A stretch of 64,000 nucleotides of DNA from Pontederia crassipes (taxonomy: Eukaryota > Streptophyta > Magnoliopsida > Commelinales > Pontederiaceae). The position numbers and the translations under genes are program-made. Within the stretch, counting starts at the first letter, position 1. Each line of letters starts with the position of its first letter. The notes under the pieces were generated by a model. It did not search any database. It was not told where the DNA came from and saw only the letters and a list, made by a program, of their open reading frames with translations. The DNA lies in NCBI GenBank assembly GCA_030549335.1, contig CM060198.1, positions 59,597,453 to 59,661,452 on the forward strand, read 5' to 3'. Below, one piece after another: positions 47,541 to 57,847 of this stretch.

Positions 47541-47624
47541 GGCGACTCCGGAACTCGAACTTGGGACTATTAGCACCCAACGAGCGCTCAGAACTCAACT
47601 CTGCTACCAGTTGAGCCAACCGCC
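47541..47624 (-). repeat. tRNA-like sequence, probably SINE head or tRNA pseudogene
   Basis: On the minus strand the 84 bases begin GGCGGTTGGCTCAACTGGTA and end AGTTCGAGTTCCGGAGTCGC plus C. The outer seven bases can pair with the last seven (with two wobbles). There is a polymerase III A-box-like GGCTCAACTGGTAG and a B-box-like AGTTCGAGTTCC. The T-stem does not pair and the anticodon loop lacks the expected U33, so it is not a working tRNA. A tRNA-derived SINE is the best reading. Confidence 0.45.
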
Positions 47625-47815
47625 GTTGATTCATTATGTTTTCTTTTTTATATGCACGTTAGTCAAAATACAAATTTAACAGCTCATTTTTTCACCAGAT
47701 ATATTCGACAATCACAGAGCGATTCTTTTTTGAAAGAAAACTCCACTTTCGACTTTGTATAGTGGAACTTAGTATTTTTAATTTAATATAATCATTTTTC
47801 AAATATATATTATTA

Positions 47816-48165
47816 CAACAACAACAACAAAGCCTTATCCCACTAGGTGGGGTCGGCTACATGGATCATACGACGCCATTCCGCTCTATTAGTAACCAAA
47901 CCTTTCGGTATATTATTCACCAATAGATCTTGCTCTATTAGTTCGCCAAGTGTCCGCCTTGGCCTCCCTCTCCCTCTTTTAATCGGACTCCAGATTATTT
48001 GATCTACTCTTCTTACTGGCGCATCTAATGGTCTTCTCTGAACATGACCAAACCATCTCAAACGATTCTCTATCATTTTCTCACTAATAGGAGCCACTCC
48101 GACTCGTTCACGTATATGGTCATTCCTAATCTTATCTAATCTTGTATGACCACACATCCATCTCA
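47816..48165 (-). mobile_element. 5'-truncated RTE-type LINE, second copy
   Basis: A 350-bp insertion with an 11-bp target duplication ATATATTATTA (47805-47815 and 48166-48176). It is nearly identical to the 3' part of the copy in the NASP intron, with a (TTG)n tail and an open minus-strand frame from MRWMCGHTRLDK to MIHVADPT. Only one copy of the 3' end is present. High similarity between copies suggests recent activity of this family. Confidence 0.9.
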
Positions 48166-48176
48166 ATATATTATTA

Positions 48177-50550
48177 ATATTGCCTTAAATTTTATCGCAA
48201 TTGGAACTCGTCTGAATCTAATACACTCCGAAGTAAAATGAGTCCTCACATTTCGAAATTGATTTATTTTCTTATTACGATATAAGTGCTCTAATTTTTA
48301 TAAATTAATTTAAAGTCTCAATCGATCTATAAATTACTTTTTTTTTATAAAAGAAAGTGTCTATATAAATTTCTTAAGAGTCCAAACAGAAAATAATTGA
48401 TTTTGTAATCCTCTTCTATTTTTTTTATTTAGTAAAACTTTGCATCGTCTTAAATTTTTTGAATTTTCTTAGATGCATAATTTCTCCTGTGCAAAAATTT
48501 TAATATTATATATATATAATTTTGTTCAGTTGGACCGTTCCATTGTCCTCTAAATTTTTTTAAACAATTTTCGATGTCGACGATTCAACTTGCACGGTGC
48601 TAAAAAGTGCACTGGTCATAAATTAAAAGTCGACTAATCCAACTAATTTAATTAAAATATTTATTATTGTATACTTGACAATGTTAAATAAGGCTTCTAA
48701 TAAAAAAATTTATGTATTTATAAAAATTCGAATTCTAAGATATTTGTCAAGTGAGATAAAGCCCTTTACCTCTTGTCCTCTTCCCTCAATCCTTATCCAT
48801 TGACAATTTTCATCATCCTATCAAGACACTTGTAGGAGTCCATTGGTGGATAAGCTGATTTAAACTTTTTTGTATTATTTAGTACATTAATATAAGGGAT
48901 CGATTCATTCACGTGTTGAAAAAAAATGAATATACAATAAAAAAAATGCCATTTCACTTGCAGCGTGATGCACGCTTATTGATGTAGACTAATGCGACAC
49001 AAACATTTACATTAGGTGGGAAAAAAATAGTATTATGTGACATTTATAATTAAATAACTTTTGTTTTTGTTCATCGCATTCGAATGAAATTAAAAGATAA
49101 TACTATTTGATTTCTTCATTTCAATTTCGAATTAAATAGATGTCAATAATTTTGGGCATCCATCTACCCAGAAAGAAATGAGGACCACACAAGATCCGAA
49201 TTAGGGAGGATGAAAGTAGTTATGGCGGATCGAGTTTTCGATCCAAAAAATTAATCGTTACTTTTCGTATCGATTTTTAAATTTTAAAAAATCATCTTAA
49301 AAATATTTTAATAAAAATCGCGGTGATTTTTTTGAGGTCCTAATTTTATATAATTATATTTTAAAATATATAATAAATATTTGATTTTATATTAAATATA
49401 AAATATACTATTAAAATTTTAAAGGTATTAATTTAGAGTTGGAAAACATGATAAAAAAAGTAATAAAATTTATACAAAAATTATTATATCTATCATAAAA
49501 TAATTAATAACATATGAATTAATTATATAAATAAAAAAATGGACGAACTCCTATAATGTTTTAGGGTGGGACTTTAAGTTTAACAGGTGAATTTTAATTT
49601 ATTAAAAACAATTCTAAATCATATTTGAATTCTAATTTTTAATTTTTTTAATTCTATTTTTTCGCATCCGGTAGATCTTTCGAGTTGTTCGGATTTTTCT
49701 TTCTTCCAACCCTGAAGCTCATGAAGCAGATAATAATTGTGATTTCGTTACGTAGGAGATTGAATTAAATTAAGGATGTCTTTGCCGCGATGTCACTCCA
49801 GAAATTAATATTAATCGTACCATTTTCGTTTCATTTGTTCATTTTGTCCACTTTTCTTTGTTTTCTATCTCCTTTAAGATTATTCTCTCTCTAACTTTTC
49901 TTACGTTAAATGCATACGTGTTGTTAGCTATTTCAATTCATGTTATCTATTACATATATATATATATATATTAAAGAAAAAATTATTGTCAAAGTTTTAA
50001 TTTATTGACCTTCAAACATTGCTTTTTGATATATTTTAGAATTATATTTTTTACCAAAACATTAAATTTGTTAAAGTATAAGCACGGATGTAAAAATATT
50101 ACTAACCACAAGCTTTTAATTTTTTTTTTATAAAAACTTTTGGTCCCGTCTTAAATGCAATAAAATTCATATATAAGTGGTATCTAATATACAAGTATCA
50201 AGTTGTAAGTTCGGAAACTTCTCAAAACTTGGAGACTCACGTTTTTTTGTATTGAACATACAAAGGGCCATTTTGGAAATGCTACTCAATTTTATAATTT
50301 ACAGTTTTTTTTACTTTGGTCAGTCATAATTTACATTAGCAAAAGTCTTGATTACAATAAACATTTAAGTTATGAAAGGAGTCTATACAAGATCTTAATC
50401 TTAGCAGAAATAACACAATAACTTGTTGATTATATCAATGCCCATATGTATATGCATGACAATTGTCTAAGGAATCATCAATTGTCTCATCATTTTCATC
50501 TTATTCACCTTGCATGAATTCAAATATAATTGAAAATCTCAATGGACATA
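48177..50550. other. AT-rich intergenic DNA with a dispersed repeat
   Basis: No gene. Positions 48249-48491 are shared with 56801-57042 (listed separately). A TA microsatellite lies near 49950. Confidence 0.4.
48249..48491 (+). repeat. dispersed repeat, copy A
   Basis: Shares a long colinear text with 56801-57042 in the same orientation, for example GTCTATATAAATTTCTTAAGAG, CAAACAGAAAATAATT and CTCTTCTATTTTTT followed by CGTCTTAAATTTTTTGAATT. The copies differ at perhaps one base in five or six. Nature unknown, possibly an LTR or intron-like portion of a retroelement. Confidence 0.65.
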
Positions 50551-50912
50551 CACTACAAGAAAATCTCGTATTTGCACTCGACAATTTTTGACGGAGAGCA
50601 ATCCTTCACATTTTTCGATGACATTTATGATAAATTAAAAAACTTTTCCCAATACCGAAGACCAAAAAGTCATTCGCTACTACGGACGGTAAATTTTCGT
50701 AGAAGACTATGTCCGTCGATAATTATTTTTATTATAATATATATGTAATATAATATAAATATATGCTTACTATTTTATTATTTTAATTATCGATGGACTT
50801 AGCCTTCGGAATTATCGACGAATTTAGATCCGTTAATAATTTCGAAAGCTAGGCCCATCAACAATTAAAATATTATTTTATTATTAATATTTATAATATA
50901 ATATGATGCATA
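50551..50912. mobile_element. CACTA (En/Spm-type) transposon end
   Basis: CACTACAAGAAAATC at 50551 is the classical plant CACTA terminus. It is followed by subterminal inverted motifs: ACTATGTCCGTCGATAATTA near 50708 pairs with TAATTATCGATGGACTTAGC near 50787, and ATTATCGACGAATTTAG follows. A clear partner end (TTCTTGTAGTG) was not found; the nearest look-alike is TTCTTGTAGATG near 55645. Confidence 0.6.
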
Positions 50913-51514
50913 TTTCTCCTTCTACGTTTACTTTTATTCTTTTCTTGATGCATTAATAAAATAATATATTAAATAAATTATAATTATTTTTCATTTTATC
51001 ATAATTTACTTTAATATTTTATCTTTTTACTCATTTTCCTTTAATATATTTATAGATATAAAATATAGATTATAAGTAAATTTAGAACATAAAATAGATA
51101 AATTTTAATAAAATTAAAATATGCAACTTCCTATCCAAGATATAATAATTTTAATCATAATATAAATTAGTTTTAATCCATTAATAACAATATGAACTAT
51201 CTCATTGTGTATAATGATAAATAATTTACAATTATCTAAATCCATAATAATGATCAATTATAAAAAATAAATTATGACCAATCAAATATCAGTTGTCTTT
51301 GATCTAAATCAATTGATCATAGGTTAGTTTCAGACCCCTTTAATAATTACCAATTAAACATCATCTATCGGCCATAAAGATAATTTGCTTTTAATTAGTA
51401 ATCAACTAAACTTTAAAATCAATCCAAATATCTTTTATTATAATTCAAACATACATGTTGCTTTTACTCATTCTTTACTTTTAACTTCAATCATAAAAAG
51501 TGCATCAACCAAAT

Positions 51515-51608
51515 TGATGCTTTCACTTATTCTTTTCTTGTATGAAGTGATGCTTTTCACTTATTCTTTTCTTGGTGATGCTTTCACTTATTCTTTTCTT
51601 GTATGAAG
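51515..51608 (+). repeat. three-unit minisatellite
   Basis: Units at 51515, 51548 and 51576 start TGATGCTTT(T)CACTTATTC and end TTTTCTTG. The first and third also share TATGAAG. Units are 33, 28 and 33 bases. Confidence 0.8.
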
Positions 51609-52673
51609 TTATCCTTCAAGTACATGGATTGCTTCAACAACGAAAGTTAATTTGAGAGTTCTCCCAATTTTGAGTTCATTTCAATTTTTATCTTGTTTTT
51701 AATTTATGACATGTATCTTTATGTCCCTTGTAACTTATGTTAAAATCTTGAATTCTCAAAGAATCAATCAATCGATCATTGTCATTATGGTCAATAACAT
51801 CATAAAATGTTTATAATAATAATAATAATATGATTAGATACCATCATCATAATCTACGATAAGAAAATTGTCGAATAACCGCGCAACTTACCATTTCAAA
51901 ATATGCGACGCGAAGTCCATGCAAAAAATGTTGAAACAATGTCACCCTACCACCAGCAAAGAATTGATGTCAGTTGCCAAACAATGGCCTCAATTAGCAA
52001 TGCCATAGTGTTACAAGGAATCGAGCGCCCCCCAAGTGCTATCACATTAATAATATGCACGGGAGAACAAGAAGGCACCATAAAATATAGCGTTATTGTG
52101 GCATCCCTGACGGGCGATGCTAAAATGTCTAAAATATCGCCTTAGTAAAATTGATGTGATTGTGATGCTACCGTGCCACCATAAGTTTGAGAAATATAAT
52201 GTGAGCGTGACATTAATAAGATGCAGGTGCAAAAGCAATTTGTCCATGCTAGGGCCACACAAAAAGTAGCGTGAAATGATGTGTTGCTATTGTATCTCCA
52301 ATGAGACACCAATGCGTGTAAAAATGTAAATATATATGTTACATACTAATTTTAATTAATTGATTATATATTAATTATATTTGTATTCATATATGTGTAT
52401 GAATACACAGACACATGCACGCACGCGCGCTCTCACACACACACATAGAGAGAGAGACATATATACCTATATTGATTTAAGTAGCTAATGTTAATTTCAT
52501 ATATATACATTTGTTAGTATAAATAATAGAACATAGATCATCTAATTAATACATCGACATTGACTATATATATATTAAATAAATATATACACAATGTATG
52601 TCTTAACGATCTATAAATTATTTTAGTCTCTCTTAAATCATACAATTATTAGCATGTAATTAAGTCATATGAT

Positions 52674-52674
<1 letters not shown>
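51609..52674. other. AT-rich DNA with a GC-richer block
   Basis: The part at 51900-52330 is less AT-rich and has phrases like GGGCGATGCTAAAATGTC that resemble subterminal DNA of CACTA elements. A CA/CG microsatellite lies near 52410-52445. No gene is called. Confidence 0.35.

Positions 52675-52732
<58 letters not shown>
52675..52732 (+). repeat. (TC)n(TA)n microsatellite
   Basis: About ten TC units run straight into about fifteen TA units. Likely polymorphic. Confidence 0.95.
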
Positions 52733-52735
<3 letters not shown>

Positions 52736-52914
52736 AGGCGTATTCAATATGTGATTACATCGTGCAATTCCATAATTATGGATTGTTAGATTAGTATCAT
52801 TTTGATCCAATGATCCAAATTATATGTGTTTAGGACCGTCAGATCAAAATGATGTCAATCTGACGGTCCAAAATGATGATATTACATAGTGCAATAACAA
52901 TTGTGATTGCACCC
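52733..52914 (+). repeat. MITE-like repeat, copy 1
   Basis: Contains GGATTGTTAGATTAGTATC, GATCAAAATGATGTCAATC and GATATTACAT. The same order is found at 53717-53865 (GGTCGTTAGATTGATAATA, GATCAAAATGATTTCAATT). It is also partly self-complementary: ACCGTCAGATCAAAATGAT opposes ATCTGACGGTCC. Confidence 0.6.
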
Positions 52915-52955
52915 TCATTTAAGTCTATATTATGTATACGAGACGTATTAGGGTG

Positions 52956-53714
52956 TAGGGCTAAGCACGGTCCGGACCGCACCGACCCGACAATTTGAAA
53001 AAATAACCCGACCTAGATTTAATCCGGGCCGGATCCGGGTCCAATAAATGAAAAACCCGCCGGGTACCGGGTCAGGACCGGATTTGCAATCCAGATACCC
53101 GACCCAGATGATTAGTATATAAAAGTCCATCTCCCATTCAATCTCATCATTTCACCGTTTGCCTTTCTCTCTCCGTCTCTCGCCCTCTCCCTCTCTCTCA
53201 CGACAGCGACGGGCCGGCGGCGACTCCAACAACTCTCATGGATGCGACCGCTCTCCCCTCTCCTAACTCTCTCTCTCTACTCGGCCGTCAGGTGCCGGAT
53301 CGTGGCTCCTGGCGGCCGATCTGATCGCCAGGTGTCGGATCCGACGCCTGACGGCCAGATCGGTCACCAGGAGCCACGATCCGGCACCTGGCGGTCGGAT
53401 CAATCGTCGGGCGCCGGATCTGGCCATTGACAGCTGGATCGGCCGCCAGGCATCGGACCTAGCCATTGGCGGCCGATCTGACCGCCTGGCGGCATGATTC
53501 GGCTGCCAGACGTCAATTTCGGCTTCGTTCGCCTTCCCCCTCGCCGCCCTCGGCCGATTCTCGATCGCAAACCTGGTCATATTCCCGGATTATCGGGTCT
53601 AATCCGGTACTGGATCCGTCCGGGTCCGGTACCGGGTCAAAAAATTTTTGACCTAGTATAATTCGGATCGGGACCGGGTTCGCTTAAACCCAGACTCGGG
53701 TTTGCTCATCCCTA
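52956..53714. mobile_element. non-autonomous hAT-type element (759 bp)
   Basis: Perfect 8-bp target duplication TTAGGGTG at 52948-52955 and 53715-53722. Terminal inverted repeats are TAGGGCTAAGCA and TAGGGATGAGCA. Subterminal DNA is dense in CCGACCCG/CCGGGTCC motifs on both sides. The interior includes a CT-rich stretch resembling a plant 5' leader (53140-53200), then GC-rich repeats of GCCGGATC type that include a 102-bp palindrome. No transposase is present, so movement would need one in trans. The 8-bp duplication and TAGGG ends fit the hAT superfamily. Confidence 0.88.
53289..53390. repeat. 102-bp near-perfect palindrome
   Basis: Two 51-base arms meet at GGA/TCC (53339/53340) with no loop. 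45 of 51 positions match. The outermost 24 bases are perfect (CAGGTGCCGGATCGTGGCTC then CTGG). All six differences are transitions. RNA from either strand would form a long hairpin. Confidence 0.9.
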
Positions 53715-53716
53715 TT

Positions 53717-53868
53717 AGGGTGTAATCACAATATCCAATTGCACCGTGCAAATTCATAGTTTTGGTCGTTAGATTGATAATATTTTGATTCAAATTGCAT
53801 GTCTTTTGGACTATAAGATCAAAATGATTTCAATTTGTGATCTAGAACTATGAGATATTATACATATA
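53717..53868 (+). repeat. MITE-like repeat, copy 2
   Basis: A diverged direct copy of 52733-52914, beginning AGGGTGTAATCACAAT right at the hAT target duplication. The hAT element therefore inserted at the very edge of this copy. Confidence 0.55.
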
Positions 53869-53875
53869 TATATTT

Positions 53876-53928
53876 GTATGTATGTATGTATGTATGTATA
53901 TGTATATATATGTATGTATATATATATC
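53876..53928 (+). repeat. TGTA/TA microsatellite
   Basis: Repeated TGTATGTATG blocks alternating with TATATA. Confidence 0.9.
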
Positions 53929-54049
53929 CATTGCATGAAACTTGGTGGAGAGCTCAAATCGCATTCACTCATTTTCCTTGAAGGGTGTAGATCAAAACCC
54001 AAGTACAAAACAAAAAATATAGAAAATTGCCATTATACACAAAACACCG

Positions 54050-54720
54050 ACGGAACTCCTTTGCAATAGCGTCGTCATCAGTGGATGACCCCTCTCAACA
54101 ACAAGCACACGAGGTGGGGTAGCGGTGTGTCGGCGGCGACGGAGGCCCCCATTGGTGGAGTGAACACGCAGGGCAGGGGGGCTGCGCGTCACCGGCAATG
54201 GCGACTCATAGAGGGGTGGGGTGGGGGGGGGGGGGGGGCGCAATGGTTCCCTTTTTCGCAGCACGTCGCAAATGATGCGAGAGGGGGCGACGTCGACGAT
54301 TGTCCCCTCCCCCATAAGCGACGTTGTTGTCACTGCCCCCATATCAGCGACATGCAGAAGGGGGGTGATGCCCCCCTTTTCCATGGCACGTCGTCGATAA
54401 TGCAATAGAGGTGGTGACGTTGGCAATTGACCTCCTCCCCCATGAGTCACTTCGATGATTGCAACCCCCCGAATGACCTCGGCTCTCAGCCCATAGACCA
54501 CCCCTCCCCCACGAACGACCTCCCATAGTCGATGTCGATGCTGACCTTCACGGCTCCTCACGACCTTATCAATTCCGTGACGATTTCACAGCTCCTCAAC
54601 GATGGCCGCCATGGCTCCCGCGATGACTGCCATCACTAGGGCAATCAACACTGCTCATGGATGCCAACCGATCGTCGCAATGTAGTCCACTATCATGAAT
54701 GGGTTAGGGAATTTTGGGCA
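54050..54720. other. GC-rich island without a supported gene
   Basis: A GC-rich patch in AT-rich DNA, with G-runs of up to about sixteen at 54222-54238. Open frames up to 189 codons exist on the minus strand, but their translations are low-complexity Arg/Gly/Pro text with no domain. Like 8396-8905 it has many CGACG and TCATC words and may be decayed minisatellite DNA. Confidence 0.45.
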
Positions 54721-54889
54721 TAATGCCATTTTTCTTTTTTTTGCGGATGTTAATATGCACCGTTGAAGAAAAATGGACGGACATGATTTGAGTGTTCCAC
54801 GAAGTTTCACACAATGAGCATTGCACATCCATTATTCCCTATATATATTGATATAATTAGCTAATGTAAGTCTATGTGCACATTTGTTA

Positions 54890-54924
<35 letters not shown>

Positions 54925-56715
54925 CATATTTCATCTAATATGTATATACATATAAATATATTTCAATAAATTGGATATAAAACATATATCATATCTTAAT
55001 TATCAATAAATCATTCTATATCTCCTTAATCATACTATTATGAGCATGTTATTCAGTGATATGCTTTTCCTCAATAGTGCAATAAAGAAATCAAATATAA
55101 GTATATATTAAAGATTAATATTGATATTTAGCACCATTGCAGAGACACGAGGGAGTCGATAATAAAATGTATTGACGTCACCTTAGCGCCATCATCATGC
55201 CACATGTTTTGTCAACGTTATTCCGATGCTACTTCATGTTGAATCTAATTTCTTTAATGGATTACTCAACGTCGTATTAGTGTCGAATTAGCATTGCACC
55301 TATTGGAGACGCTAAGGATTTTACCTTAAATCCCTAAGCTCTTTTCTTGTTTTAATTATTTACGCCATTCTCTCCCTCGTCATCTGTTCTCCTCTCTTCA
55401 TTTTCCTCTAGTCATTTGATGACGTCAATGCATCATCGAGTTCGCCACCCACGCACTACTCCACTGACATTCGCCCTATTCGCTGAGGAGTTGTTAGGTT
55501 ATTCGCCGACACATTCCCCGCTTCGTCGAACCATCGTCCTTCGTCGACACCACTGTTCTCCTTCCTCCAGCCTGATACTAAGTCCTCTGGCCAGATGTAG
55601 TAGGACAATTCTAGCTATATATTAATCAAGAGTATACACTATTGTTCTTGTAGATGTTGATAAAAAATTGTAGGCCTTGCATTAATGCATATACTTTCTT
55701 GCTTCCATGGATTTACTTTGCATGTCATTATAAGTTGTGTCTCTTGTTTCCATTTTGTTGGGAAATTGTCTTACAAATTTTGTGTACCGATGTCAATTTC
55801 ATGATTAAGTTCTAATCCTAATTATTATATTATTTATTTTTATTTAGCAGTTCTAAAAGTAAAATTGACAAAACCTCCTCCCTTACCTTGGTGTTATTTG
55901 CTAATGCATATAGCATATGCACATATATTCATCAAAATTTAATTAAAAGATATAAAACATAACATTTACATATTATCACTAATTTCTTACACACCATTTC
56001 ATATATAATATCCCATATGATCATGTTTCATGCAACCTTACAAAAACTTTTCAATAAACTACATTACAACAGTTATGTTTATCATGCTTTTAAAAACAAA
56101 AGTGAAGACCCTTTAACTTTATAAGGTGTTCAATCGAGGTTCTTCAAAGGTCTATCGAGGTTATTCTCAGGTCGATCTTTGATAGACTTCCACTATTTTG
56201 AATATAAGTTTATGCACTAATATCTAACTAATTCGCCTCTTGATTCTTGAAAAATTAAAATTTTATTTTAGAATTTTTGGGACCACCATCTTCTAATAAT
56301 TCACTGAAAGTTCAATCCATTACCTGATTTATTAATCTCCTTTTGTCAATATTTAGATTCAAACGATTCAATTAACCACTAGAATAATATGAATCATTGA
56401 TTCTGAGGTCAATCACACTTTCTCCATGAACTTGGAGAGTATGATTGCTAGCATTCAATTTTCTTTCTCGATGCCTTGATAAGTGCTCTAGTCAATGTTG
56501 TCCACATTGTCTCAAGAAGTTCCAACTCAATTACTCGATCCCATCCTAGTCCACCAATAGTTGACTCTTCTACTGATCATGCTACTTATCTCAAGCTCTA
56601 GAATTTGACCTTTTAATCTTTTAACAATCACATTATTCATTATGTTAATAATGCCTTGAATATTATTCCAACTGAAAATCTGTTTGCACTTCAAGACACT
56701 CTGAAAGGAGGGGTC
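54721..56715. other. AT-rich intergenic DNA
   Basis: Holds a TA microsatellite at about 54893-54922 and a phrase AATTAGCATTGCACC..GGAGACGCTAAGG near 55285-55317 that resembles CACTA subterminal DNA. A short open frame at 55416-55625 shows no domain. No gene is called. Confidence 0.35.
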
Positions 56716-56740
56716 TAGGGGGATCCAGTGGATCCCCCTA
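56716..56740. repeat. short perfect palindrome beside a G-run
   Basis: TAGGGGGATCC and GGATCCCCCTA are exact inverse complements around a 3-base AGT loop, followed by CCGGGGGGG. It stands alone in AT-rich DNA. Confidence 0.85.
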
Positions 56741-56800
56741 CCGGGGGGGAGTCGGGGTGCCGGAGCTCCTGAGCAACAATTTTAGAAGGTATTCTGTATG

Positions 56801-57042
56801 TGATTCCAAATTGATTTATTTTTTTTATCACGAGCTAGGTGTCATATTTTTGGAGGATTAATTCAAAGTTCTAATCGATTTGTAATTCCTATCGTTTGTA
56901 AAAATGAATGTCTATATAAATTTATTAGAAGTCTAAACAGAAAGTAATTTATTTTATAATTCTCTTCTATTTTTTCCATCTACTAAAATTTCGCGTCATC
57001 TTAAATTTTTCGAATTTTTTTAGAGCGCAAAATTCCCCTATG
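56801..57042 (+). repeat. dispersed repeat, copy B
   Basis: Colinear with 48249-48491 in the same orientation (GTCTATATAAATTTATTAGAAG, CTAAACAGAAAGTAATT, CTCTTCTATTTTTTCCATC, CGTCATCTTAAATTTTTCGAA). No open frame. Confidence 0.65.
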
Positions 57043-57761
57043 AAATATCTTTCTTGTAAACAAGTTCTTTTCTTTTAGATTTTATGTTCATATTCTCAGG
57101 AAGACAATATCATATCATTGAGAAGCAAACCAAAAAGGCCAAATATATAGTACAAAACGTATAAGACGATCTATATTAAATTAGACCTTTTTCCAACACT
57201 CGATGAACATAATTCAAAACTTTTAATATTTGTATCGTCTAAAAAAATAATATATAAACACTATGATCTAAGATTTTTTTTTTGAAAATGTTTATTTGTA
57301 GAAACACTTTTTTACTTAATCAATCAGCTCTTTTTTTTTCGGCGACCAAGTCTTTTGTGTACATATCACATGTCGTGGTGATCTTTGGGATGTAAAGCAA
57401 CACATTTGTCCTTATAATAACACACGAAATTTTATTAATATTAATATTATTGTTTATTATTATTTTTTACTGCAAAAGATTGGATTCCCCCACGTTTTCA
57501 ATTTAAATCTTGTTTGTTAGCAAAAAAAATATCTCAACTAGTATATCACCCAAACGAGAAACTTGTCATATTATAATAAAATAATATTATGATTGTAAAA
57601 TATATTATTTCTAATCATTTCTTTCTTTATAGTAAACTATAAAAAAACAGGCTCAAATAATAAATTTAAAAATATGTACTTATTTTTCTACTAATCTTAT
57701 TATGGGCCTCCGTTAAGCCCTGCCATTTAGGACCCTGTCCTCTTGTCGTCTTTCTCCACGT
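57043..57761. other. upstream region of the AOS gene
   Basis: AT-rich with no repeat or gene recognised; the last ~100 bases become GC-balanced towards the promoter. Confidence 0.4.
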
Positions 57762-57768
57762 TATAAAG
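57762..57768 (+). promoter_or_regulatory. probable TATA box of AOS
   Basis: TATAAAG lies 86 bases before the ATG at 57848. A start site about 30 bases downstream would give a leader of roughly 55 bases. Confidence 0.55.
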
Positions 57769-57847
57769 TCTAATAGCAACGGCCAATACGAACGACATCA
57801 CTCACTCCCCGGCCACAGTGCTCCCACTCCACCTTCTACCTCCGATC

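Noticed and set aside
47541-47624. Functional tRNA-Ser gene
   Set aside because: The T-stem does not pair and position 33 of the anticodon loop is C, so a working tRNA is unlikely.
43938-48165. A single large LINE spanning both RTE fragments
   Set aside because: Each fragment has its own target duplication (15 bp and 11 bp), so they are independent insertions.
53992-54561. 189-codon minus-strand frame in the GC island
   Set aside because: Low-complexity translation, no start context or domain; GC-rich DNA keeps frames open by chance.
57818-57847. Ten-codon N-terminal extension of AOS
   Set aside because: The extension would begin at GTG. The first ATG is at 57848, which fits the TATA box and a plastid transit peptide start.
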